From positions 1 through 64,000 of the forward strand of contig CANIII010000018.1 of the NCBI GenBank assembly GCA_947467605.1: DNA of 64,000 nucleotides. The letters are read 5' to 3'. The DNA is from Acidobacteriota bacterium (GTDB lineage Bacteria; Acidobacteriota; Vicinamibacteria; Vicinamibacterales; SCN-69-37). The stretch's first letter is position 1. Each line of letters begins with the position of its first letter. Shown in pieces: positions 48,433 through 55,833 of the stretch. Below the pieces are notes generated by a model. It had not been told where the DNA came from and did no database searches. It worked only from the letters and a program-made list of their open reading frames with translations. Position numbers and translations under genes: made by a program.

Positions 48433-48448
48433 AGCGTGTCTTGATCTG

Positions 48449-51400
48449 TTACTTCACAACTGCCGGCACTGTCAGCGTCACATCCGCCTTCTTCAGTGTC
48501 GCTGCGAGTGCTGCGGCCTTGGTGATCACGGCGTTGCCTTCGGCGATGGCCTTGGGCAGCGAGATCTTCACGTCAGCGTAAGCCTTCATGGTCGTGTCGC
48601 TGGGGTTGTCGGTGAAGGCGAGCACGTTGGTCTTCACCGTGCCGACTTTGCCGGCCACGTTGTTCGGGTCGACTGGAGCGCCACCACCGCGACCACCGCC
48701 GCCGCCCGGTCCCGCTGCTGGTGCCGCTGGAGGCGGCACGCCGAACTTCACGCGCGCGGCGTCGAAGTCCTTGGTGAATGCGGCGAGCGCCGTCTTCACA
48801 TCCGCCGGTGCGGCGTCGAGCTTGGCCTTGTTGTCGTTGAGCTGCGTGTAGAGCGACTGCATCGCCGCCGTCATCGCGGCGCCGCGCTTCTGCATTTCGT
48901 GCAGATCCATCGCCACGTCGAAGTAGCGCTTCCGTTCCGCGTCGTTCATCTTCTCGAGCGGATCGGCCACGATCTTCAGCGTCTTGGTCTCGATCGTCTT
49001 GCCGTCCACGACGAGCGCCACGTTGTAGGTGCCCGGGGCCACCATCGGACCCGGCGTGCCGCCGCCACCGCCACCAAATCCGCCGCCACCACCACGACCG
49101 CCACCAGCGCCACCGCACGGGTTCATCGCCATGTAGCCCGGCTCCGGCTGGGGCAGTGAGTTGCTCGCGCCTCCGCGTCCGCCTCCACCACCGCCACCAC
49201 CGCGCGCCGCTTGCGCAGCCTGCGCCGCTGCCGCCGCCGCCGCGGCACCCGCCGCCGGCGGGATCGGATCTACGCGCATGTCCCAGCACACGGTCTGAAT
49301 GCCCGGCTGCGCTTTGGCCGCCGGCACCGTGAGCTCACGCATCTGTTTGCCGAGCGAGTCGGTGACCTTGAGCGTGACGTTCGTGAGCGGCTTCTTGAAG
49401 TACATGCTGATCACCGCATCGGTCGGCGGGTTTTCGCCGAGCCAGTACTGGTGCGCCCAGAACTCATCGTTCTTGTCGTCCCACTGCTTCCACTGCAGCG
49501 CCGGCCCCATCGAGAACAGCTTCGCGTCGGCGGTGCCATTCTGCGCCGCGGTGAATTCCTGGATCGGCTCGAGGTGATCCAGGATCCAGATGCCGCGGCC
49601 GTGCGTGGCCACGACCATGGCGTTGTCGCGCGGATGAAGCGTGATTTCGTCCGTTCGAATCGTCGGGAAGTTGTTGCCCGTCAGTCGCGACCAGCTCGTA
49701 CCCTTGTTGAGCGACACAAACATGCCGGTCTCCGTGCCGATGTAGAGCACGTCGCCATTCTTCTGGTCTTCGGTCAACGTCTTCACGGCTTCGCCCTTGA
49801 GGTTGCCGTTGAGCGACGTGAACGTCGCGCCGAAGTCCTTGCTGACCCACATGTGCGTTTCGAGATCGCCTGAGCGATGCGCGTCCTGCGCGATGTAGAC
49901 CGTGCCCGCGTCGTAGCGCGACGCCACGACTTTCGACACGAAGCCGCCCTTGACGAAGCCGGGCAGCCGATCGGCGACCTTGCGGTCCCACGTCTTGCCG
50001 CCGTCCTTCGACATCGCCACCGTCCCGTCGTCGGAACCCGTGTAGTACACGCCGGGCATCTTCGCCGAGTCAGCCACGGTGGTCAGCGCCGCCCATGAGG
50101 CCACGCCGTCGTTCTTCGCGATCTTCACGGCGCTGTTGAGCGCGCCCATGATCATGATCTCTTCGCGATCACCGCCGGTGGTCAGGTCCGGGCTGATGGC
50201 CGTCCAGGTGTCGCCGCGGTCCTTGCTCACGAAGAGCTTGTTGCCGCCGACAAAGATCGTGCTGGAGTCGGCGTTCGAGAACTGCAGCGGCGTGTCCCAG
50301 TGGAAGCGGTAGGTTGTGCCGGGCGTGGTGTCGGTCGTGTTGGCCGGTGAGGGACGAATGCTCTTGCTCTCGCCCGTGATGCGGTTGCGCTTGGTGAGGC
50401 CGCCGTCCTGCGACTCGGTGTAGACGAAGCGCGAATCTTTCTGATCGATGATCGTGACGAAGCCGTCGCCGCCCTGCACGGTGTGCCAGCGGTCGTTGCT
50501 GATGCCACCGCTCGTGCGCACCGCGCTCGGTCCGCACCAGTCGTAGTTGTCCTGCATGCCGCCGCAGACGTTGTACGGATATTCGTTGTCGGTACCGACG
50601 TGGTAGAAGGTCGCGATCGGAAGATTCGGGAACCAGATCCACGACTTGGCCATGTCCCACGTCTGGAACGCCCCGCCGTCGCCGCCGATCAGAATGTGGC
50701 TCGAGTTGGACGGATCCCACCACATCGCGTGCTTGTCGTCGTGCACGGCCTGATCGATCGCGTTGAACGTGCGGCCACCATCGATCGACATCGAGAGGCG
50801 CACACTCGCCACCATCACGCGGTCGGAGTTGTTCGGATCGACGCGCACCTGCGAGAAGTACATCGCGCGGCCGTCCGGGTTGTTGCCCACACGACGCCAC
50901 GTCGCGCCGCCATCGTCTGTGCGATAGATACCTTCACCAGAGCCTGCGACCTGGCCCGGATCCGCGGCGGCTTCGGCCGCTGAGGCCACACCACCGGCGG
51001 GAGGAGCTTGTGCGGCTGGCGCCGCTGCGCCGCCGGCGCGTCCCGCGCGACCCGCACCACGACCTGCACCACCTGCGGCTGGCGGTGCGCCAGCGGCGGG
51101 AGCGGCCGGAGCGGCTGCGCCGCCACGTGCACCGGCTGCCGCACCTTCTGTTTGAATTTCCGCGTAGACCGTGTTCGAGCTGCGACGGAACACGTCGAGG
51201 CCGATACGGCCGTACGGACCCTGCGGCAGACCGTTGCCCGTCAGGCGCGTCCACGTATCGCCGCTGTCGATCGACTTCCAGATGCCGCTGCCCGGACCGC
51301 CACCCGCCATGCAGCACGCTGACCGCTCGCGCTGATACGTCGAGGCGTACATGATCTTGTGGTCCGCGGCGGCCTGCACGATGTCGTTGCCGCCGGTGTG

Positions 51401-51994
51401 CTCGTCAACTTTGAGCACCTGCTTCCACGTCGCGCCGCCGTCGGTGGTTTTGTAGAGACCGCGATCGCCGCCGCTCTTGAAGAGCGGGCCGGTGGCCGCA
51501 ACCATGACGTTGTTGTCGTTGTCGGCATCGATCACGATGCGCGCGATGTGTTCAGACTTGGTGAGACCCATGTTCTTCCAGGTCTTGCCGCCGTCGGTCG
51601 ACTTGTAGATGCCGCCGCCCCAACCCGTGCTCTGGCGGTTGTTGGATTCGCCGGTGCCAACCCAGACGAGGTCTGGATCTTTCTGCGACATGGCGAGGGC
51701 ACCGACACCGATCAGGCCTTCGTTCTGGAATTGCGGGACGAAGGTGGCGCCGTTGTTGACGGTCTTCCACACACCGCCGTGCGCGGACCCAACGTAGAAG
51801 ATGGAGGGGTTGGCTTCGTACACGGCGAGGGCCGCGACGCGGCCCGATGCCTGTGCCGGCCCGATGGACCGGAAGTGAAGCCCCTTGAACTGATCAGCCA
51901 CAGGCGTGGTGCCTGTTTGACCCTGCAGAAGAGCGCCACCGATCGCAAACGTCAGCGCGGCGCCAAGACCAAACTTTCGAAAGTGCCTAACCAT
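48449..51994 (-). CDS. Secreted BNR/VPS10-like beta-propeller protein, second copy
   Basis: 1181 residues, with GGAGG before the ATG and a TATAAT promoter. After a signal peptide (FGLGAALTFAIGGALLQGQ) the N-terminus FKGLHFRSIGPAQASGRVAAL aligns with the paralogue at 4634 (FAELHFRDIGPGVTSGRIHDL, shown in part as LHFRDIGPG). BNR units (IYKSTDGGKTWKNMG; AMSKDGGKTWDRKV) repeat across the first ~800 residues. Two long inserts interrupt it: an Ala/Gly-rich stretch at ~290-340 and Gly-rich stretches at ~910-965. The C-terminal ~180 residues are helical. A sialidase activity cannot be claimed. The Gly/Ala inserts are in different places from those of the paralogue. Confidence 0.92.
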   Translation of the reverse strand: MVRHFRKFGLGAALTFAIGGALLQGQTGTTPVADQFKGLHFRSIGPAQASGRVAALAVYEANPSIFYVGSAHGGVWKTVNNGATFVPQFQNEGLIGVGALAMSQKDPDLVWVGTGESNNRQSTGWGGGIYKSTDGGKTWKNMGLTKSEHIARIVIDADNDNNVMVAATGPLFKSGGDRGLYKTTDGGATWKQVLKVDEHTGGNDIVQAAADHKIMYASTYQRERSACCMAGGGPGSGIWKSIDSGDTWTRLTGNGLPQGPYGRIGLDVFRRSSNTVYAEIQTEGAAAGARGGAAAPAAPAAGAPPAAGGAGRGAGRAGRAGGAAAPAAQAPPAGGVASAAEAAADPGQVAGSGEGIYRTDDGGATWRRVGNNPDGRAMYFSQVRVDPNNSDRVMVASVRLSMSIDGGRTFNAIDQAVHDDKHAMWWDPSNSSHILIGGDGGAFQTWDMAKSWIWFPNLPIATFYHVGTDNEYPYNVCGGMQDNYDWCGPSAVRTSGGISNDRWHTVQGGDGFVTIIDQKDSRFVYTESQDGGLTKRNRITGESKSIRPSPANTTDTTPGTTYRFHWDTPLQFSNADSSTIFVGGNKLFVSKDRGDTWTAISPDLTTGGDREEIMIMGALNSAVKIAKNDGVASWAALTTVADSAKMPGVYYTGSDDGTVAMSKDGGKTWDRKVADRLPGFVKGGFVSKVVASRYDAGTVYIAQDAHRSGDLETHMWVSKDFGATFTSLNGNLKGEAVKTLTEDQKNGDVLYIGTETGMFVSLNKGTSWSRLTGNNFPTIRTDEITLHPRDNAMVVATHGRGIWILDHLEPIQEFTAAQNGTADAKLFSMGPALQWKQWDDKNDEFWAHQYWLGENPPTDAVISMYFKKPLTNVTLKVTDSLGKQMRELTVPAAKAQPGIQTVCWDMRVDPIPPAAGAAAAAAAAQAAQAARGGGGGGGGRGGASNSLPQPEPGYMAMNPCGGAGGGRGGGGGFGGGGGGTPGPMVAPGTYNVALVVDGKTIETKTLKIVADPLEKMNDAERKRYFDVAMDLHEMQKRGAAMTAAMQSLYTQLNDNKAKLDAAPADVKTALAAFTKDFDAARVKFGVPPPAAPAAGPGGGGGRGGGAPVDPNNVAGKVGTVKTNVLAFTDNPSDTTMKAYADVKISLPKAIAEGNAVITKAAALAATLKKADVTLTVPAVVK

Positions 51995-52023
51995 GCAGCC
52001 TCCAGGCGGGAATAGATCGCTGG

Positions 52024-52029
52024 ATTATA
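52024..52029 (-). promoter_or_regulatory. -10 TATAAT of the propeller gene
   Basis: A perfect TATAAT (52029-52024 on the minus strand) lies 29 nt before the ATG at 51994. With GGAGG just before the start, it makes a conventional leadered transcript, in contrast to the leaderless pattern elsewhere in the window. Confidence 0.65.
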
Positions 52030-52054
52030 ACTACTCAGGGTAGAAGGCGGGCGT

Positions 52055-52135
52055 TTACGAATCGCGCAGGGCCTCGGCGGGCTGAACTCGGAGGGCTCGC
52101 CTCAGAGGGGAGTGCCACGGCGAGCGGCAGGTCAT
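52055..52135 (-). pseudogene. Remnant of an ABC-type (ADOP/MacB-like) permease C-terminus
   Basis: Read on the minus strand, the last codons before TAA give PLRRALRVQPAEALRDS, the characteristic end of FtsX/MacB-type and Acidobacteria ADOP permeases (PxRRAxRVxPxxALR). The same frame is closed by a stop about ten codons upstream of this motif, and no permease sequence is visible beyond it. Only a decayed tail is left. The call rests on one 17-residue match. Confidence 0.35.
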
Positions 52136-52316
52136 TCCGTTCAATCATGGCCGCTGGCAAGGTGGACGTGAGAAACAGCTGCGACGTCGGCACGAGAGCG
52201 ACCGCACGCAGGCCGCGCGTAAAGTAGAGCGCATCACGGCCTGGCACCTTGGCTGACTTGCACCATTCCCGCAGCGGGGGCGGAGGATGCGAGTCCGCCT
52301 TACGCGGCTCCTGCCC

Positions 52317-53540
52317 CTACGGCCGAATCCAGTGAGATACCGGCCGCGAGAGAAATTCTTCCAGCGGAATGCCGCCGCTACCGACGAGCAAGCTGCGGTG
52401 CGGCTTGAAGGCGGCCACGAACGCGTCGATGCCGCGATGGGACGTCGGCGCACGGCCACTCTTCACTTCGATCGCGGTCACACGCCGACCGGTCGTGACG
52501 ATGAAGTCCACTTCGTCGGAGCGCTCGCGCCAATAGCCAACCTCGCATATGCCAGACGCCGCAGCATTGGCCAGATGCGCGCCCACCGCAGATTCGACCA
52601 GGCGCCCCCAGAACTCATGATCAGCACGCGCCTCCGCGAGCGTGAGGCCGGACGATGCGGTAAGGAGCGCGGTGTTGAGCACCTGCAACTTCGGACTCGA
52701 CCCACGCCGACGGGCGTCGTCTACGGCGTATTTCTGCAGGCCGCGCACGAGACCGGCGCCGGCCAGCAGATCCAGATAGTGCGCCAGCGTGGTGGTGTTG
52801 CCCGCATCCTGCAACTGGCCCAGCATCTTTGTGTACGACAAGACCTGACCTGAATACCGGCACGCGAGTTCGAAGAGGCGCCGAAGGAGCGCGGGCTTGT
52901 CGACCCGCGACAGCAATAGGACGTCCCGAGAGATCGACGTTTCAATCAGGCTGTCGGCGATGTAGCGCGACCAACGCGCGGGCGTCTTCACGAGCGGCGC
53001 GGCGCCGGGATATCCGCCGTAGAACACGAACTGATCCACGGTCCATCCGAACGCCGATCGCATCTCGGCAAGCGACCAGTGGGCGATGTGGACGATTTCA
53101 AAGCGGCCGGCCAGGCTCTCGGTCAGTCCGCGCGCGATCAGCAGCGGCGCTGATCCAAGGAGGACCACCTTGAGTGGCCGACTGGCGCGGGTGTCTTCGT
53201 CCCACAGACGCTTGACCGTTTCAGACCAGTCGGGAATTTTTTGGATTTCGTCAAGGGCGAGTACTACTCCGCGGCGACCTGAGATGGCCAGCCGCGCGGC
53301 CTCCCACTGCTGCGCAATCCAGCCGGGCCCGCGGAGCGTGGGCTCGTCCGCGCTCGCATAACGAGCGGTCAGCGACACCCGCGACAACGCCTGCTCGACC
53401 AGCGTCGTCTTTCCCGTTTGACGGGGACCGGCCACCACCTGAATGAACCGGCGCGGCTCGGATAACCGGCGCGCCAGGTCGAGCGACTGGTCGCGCCTCA
53501 GAGGGTTAGACAATTTACTCAATGTATTGAGTATTTTCAC
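52317..53540 (-). CDS. AAA+ ATPase with C-terminal DUF4143, second copy
   Basis: 407 residues as read from GTG 53540. The start is uncertain because TTG codons within the operator region are also possible. Walker A VVAGPRQTGKTTLVEQAL, Walker B VVLALDEIQKIPDWSETV and a sensor KVVLLGSAPLLI are followed by a winged-helix part and DUF4143 (EFWGRLVESAVGAHLAN, YWRERSDEVDFIVTTG, AIEVKSGRAPTS; the D-F-I-V...E-V-K residues are PD-(D/E)XK-like). It is only distantly related to the copy at 15429. Like that copy, it stands alone and has palindromic sites over its start. Confidence 0.92.
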   Translation of the reverse strand: MKILNTLSKLSNPLRRDQSLDLARRLSEPRRFIQVVAGPRQTGKTTLVEQALSRVSLTARYASADEPTLRGPGWIAQQWEAARLAISGRRGVVLALDEIQKIPDWSETVKRLWDEDTRASRPLKVVLLGSAPLLIARGLTESLAGRFEIVHIAHWSLAEMRSAFGWTVDQFVFYGGYPGAAPLVKTPARWSRYIADSLIETSISRDVLLLSRVDKPALLRRLFELACRYSGQVLSYTKMLGQLQDAGNTTTLAHYLDLLAGAGLVRGLQKYAVDDARRRGSSPKLQVLNTALLTASSGLTLAEARADHEFWGRLVESAVGAHLANAAASGICEVGYWRERSDEVDFIVTTGRRVTAIEVKSGRAPTSHRGIDAFVAAFKPHRSLLVGSGGIPLEEFLSRPVSHWIRP

Positions 53541-53554
53541 TCAGCATAATGAGT
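53516..53554. promoter_or_regulatory. Two palindromic ACTCA/TGAGT sites at the start of the ATPase gene
   Basis: TACTCAAT-GT-ATTGAGTA (53516-53533) is a perfect 8-bp inverted repeat. ACTCA-6-TGAGT (53539-53554) follows at once. The four half-sites share ACTCA/TGAGT. The region covers the GTG at 53540 and is much more AT-rich than its surroundings, as expected for an operator and promoter. Confidence 0.6.
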
Positions 53555-53575
53555 AGTGCAACCCCCTCGCCTTGA

Positions 53576-53713
53576 TCAGCGCACCCGATACCCCGTTGGC
53601 TTCCAGGCCGGATCAGGATGCCGGCGACCGTATTCCCGCACGGACAACGCCAGGCCAAAACCGGCCGCCATCAGCACCGCACCATAGACGAACGTCATCA
53701 ATACTGCCCACAT
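53576..53713 (-). CDS. 45-residue single-pass membrane protein
   Basis: From ATG 53713, with GGAGG about 9 nt upstream, the frame reads MWAVLMTFVYGAVLMAAGFG and continues into a short positive tail (VREYGRRHPDPAW) to a TGA at 53576. The first ~25 residues form one membrane helix with the charged tail presumably cytoplasmic. Codon composition matches the neighbours. I know no family for it. It faces the ATPase gene across 35 nt. Confidence 0.55.
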   Translation of the reverse strand: MWAVLMTFVYGAVLMAAGFGLALSVREYGRRHPDPAWKPTGYRVR

Positions 53714-53811
53714 GTTCCCGAACCTCCACAGGTACGGGTATCGGCAGGTACCTCACGGAGCAGCAGAGGGCAATCCGGAACACGATTTGGCGCACTATAG
53801 AGGAGGCTGAG

Positions 53812-53883
53812 GTGACGCACGGCATTTGCGACGACTGCTTTCAGAAGATGAGCGCGACCCTGCTCACCGAGAATCCGGCCTGA
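53812..53883 (+). CDS. Possible 23-residue mini-protein with THGICDDCF motif
   Basis: GTG 53812 has a near-ideal Shine-Dalgarno (GAGGAGG) and a TATAGA upstream. The peptide is MTHGICDDCFQKMSATLLTE plus three residues. SHGICPxC-like motifs end some sensor or regulator proteins, so this may be a genuine small cysteine-pair protein or a remnant. It overlaps the 3' end of the convergent large membrane protein by 20 nt. Confidence 0.35.
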   Translation: MTHGICDDCFQKMSATLLTENPA

Positions 53884-55759
53884 TCCACCACCATCGGCCG
53901 ATGCGGAGCGCGAGCCGCCGGCCATCCGTACTGATGCCGGCCGACGCGGGCGACTCGGCGGGCTCCTCGGATGACAACACAAGCTCGTGACGGCCAGGCG
54001 CCAGCACGAGTGTGCCGAGCGCACAGGACGTGGAGCTCGGGAGCACGAGGAGTGGTGAGAGCGGTTGACCATCGAGCGTCACTCGCACATGTCGCGCTCT
54101 TGCAAACGCAGCCAGCTCAAGGCGCAGCGACACGTGTTCAGTGGTCGCGCTGGTGTTGATGATCGGCAGCGTCGCGATGGCTCCGGCCCATCGCCAGGAT
54201 CGTCCGTCCGCATATTCACGCGCATCGACGCCGGAAAAGTCCGAGAAATACACCGGCATGTCGGCGCCAGTCACGGCCAACACGTCCGCGTCAGCGCCCT
54301 GATAGATCGGCGAAAAGTCGGGGTCCGGCGCCGCCGCAAACAACGCACGCTCGGGCCGACCGGCACGGACGATCAGGTGGTCAAACCCGAGGGCCCGAAG
54401 CTTGGCGCCCAGCATCGGCTCGCCGCAATCGGGCACGACGGCGTCGAGGTAGCCCACCGGCCGATCGAGCAGCCACGACACGTTCGCGTCGGCAAGCGCC
54501 GGCGGCCCACACTCGAAGACGGCCCGCGCGCTCGTGTGCTGTGCGATCCAGCGATAGGCGGGCGTCGGCATGACGTCGCGCGAGCGCGCGGCAAACGCGC
54601 CGTACTCAAACGCGAGCACGAGGCACAACGCCACGCCGGCGACCACCGACAGGAGACACTGCACGACCACGGCAAACCTGGCGTAGCTGCGAAACATCGG
54701 CATCAGTGTGTAGAGGAACGCGGACGGACGCGGCCAGGCCACGCCGATCGCGGTGCGCTCGGGAGAGAGCGAACAGATGACCGCGACACCGGCCAACACA
54801 ACGAACATGACGACGAACGCGTTCGTCTCCCGATGACGCCACCGCTGCCACAGCGCCACACCACATAACCACAGCACGGCGACGCCGACGTACACCTGCT
54901 GTTCGAGCAGACCATCGCTCGCACCGTACGCGTGCCACAGAGGCGCGATCCAACGTGAGAACACGGGGTGATCCACGGGGGGAATCAGGTAGCTCCACCA
55001 GCGGGCGGAGTAGATAAACAGATCGTCTCGAGACGCCGCCGAGACATCAGAGAACACGACGGGGGCCAGCCTCATCAGCGCCACGAGCGCGATCGCACCG
55101 GTCGCAGCCAGCACACTGAACGTCAGGACAAGGTGGCGGAGCGTCGGACGAATACGCCCAGGACGCGGCGTCATCCAGAACACGGGGAGCGCAACGGGTG
55201 TGATCGCGATCAAGACGAGCGCGTGATAGTCGTTGGCGAGCACCGCGACCACGCCGGCGGCGATCAGCCCACACACCCGAGGCCACGTGAACGCGTGGGC
55301 GCATCGCCACAGCAGCAACAGATAGAGGGGCACCCATTGCACCTGCGCAACATGCGGATGGTAAATGGCCTGCGCAAGATGAAACGGTGAAAACGCGAAC
55401 GCCAAACCCGCGAACACCGACGCCGCCGTCGATTCAGTGACGGCATACGCAAACCAGCAGGCGAACAATGCCGCGAGCGGGAACGTCGCGAGCACGACCA
55501 CGTTGTATGCCGCCACCGGCGACATCGTTGTGGCGAGCGCCCGCCCGACCCAATCGGTGGCTGGCTGGAGGTAACCGCTCCCGACCGGGAAGCCCGCAAA
55601 CTGCTGCATCACCGTAAACGGGTCATGGTGCCGACCGACCATCTCCACGCCGAAGATGCGCTCGGTCGGGTGCTGAAGGACCGGCCACGCCAGGAACATC
55701 GTGAGCAAAATCGATCCGGCCAGAACGATCGTCGTCGAGCGAGTAGAGGACGGGGTCAT
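53864..55759 (-). CDS. Large polytopic membrane protein, glycosyltransferase-like (GT39/PMT type), function unknown
   Basis: 631 residues from ATG 55759; a GTG at 55822 would add 21 non-conserved residues, and no Shine-Dalgarno supports either. About ten or more membrane helices cover the first ~400 residues (IVLAGSILLTMFLAWPVL, VVVLATFPLAALFACWF, VYVGVAVLWLCGVALW). The large, mainly soluble C-terminal part starts after residue ~400. The loop YHPHVAQVQWVPLYLLLLWR and early acidic HHDPF resemble GT-C-type enzymes of lipid-linked sugars, but no full motif is visible. It is divergent from pepF. Confidence 0.78.
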   Translation of the reverse strand: MTPSSTRSTTIVLAGSILLTMFLAWPVLQHPTERIFGVEMVGRHHDPFTVMQQFAGFPVGSGYLQPATDWVGRALATTMSPVAAYNVVVLATFPLAALFACWFAYAVTESTAASVFAGLAFAFSPFHLAQAIYHPHVAQVQWVPLYLLLLWRCAHAFTWPRVCGLIAAGVVAVLANDYHALVLIAITPVALPVFWMTPRPGRIRPTLRHLVLTFSVLAATGAIALVALMRLAPVVFSDVSAASRDDLFIYSARWWSYLIPPVDHPVFSRWIAPLWHAYGASDGLLEQQVYVGVAVLWLCGVALWQRWRHRETNAFVVMFVVLAGVAVICSLSPERTAIGVAWPRPSAFLYTLMPMFRSYARFAVVVQCLLSVVAGVALCLVLAFEYGAFAARSRDVMPTPAYRWIAQHTSARAVFECGPPALADANVSWLLDRPVGYLDAVVPDCGEPMLGAKLRALGFDHLIVRAGRPERALFAAAPDPDFSPIYQGADADVLAVTGADMPVYFSDFSGVDAREYADGRSWRWAGAIATLPIINTSATTEHVSLRLELAAFARARHVRVTLDGQPLSPLLVLPSSTSCALGTLVLAPGRHELVLSSEEPAESPASAGISTDGRRLALRIGRWWWIRPDSR

Positions 55760-55833
55760 CGAATCGGCGCCTGCAACCGGCTGGCAGCATGGCACAAGTC
55801 GCACGGCACCGGTTTGGACCACAATAAGAACTC

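Larger units (their letters stand above)
52000..52316. other. 317-nt interval with promoter and a decayed coding remnant
   Basis: It holds the Shine-Dalgarno and promoter of the propeller gene, then a short minus-strand stretch that looks like the last codons of an ABC-type permease (52055-52135). I found no intact gene between 52136 and 52316. A minus-strand 70-codon frame there (52035-52247) has no recognisable domain and is probably a by-product. Confidence 0.5.

Noticed and set aside
52035-52247. 70-codon minus-strand frame as a gene
   Set aside because: No start signal, domain or codon bias; the recognisable permease remnant is in another frame.
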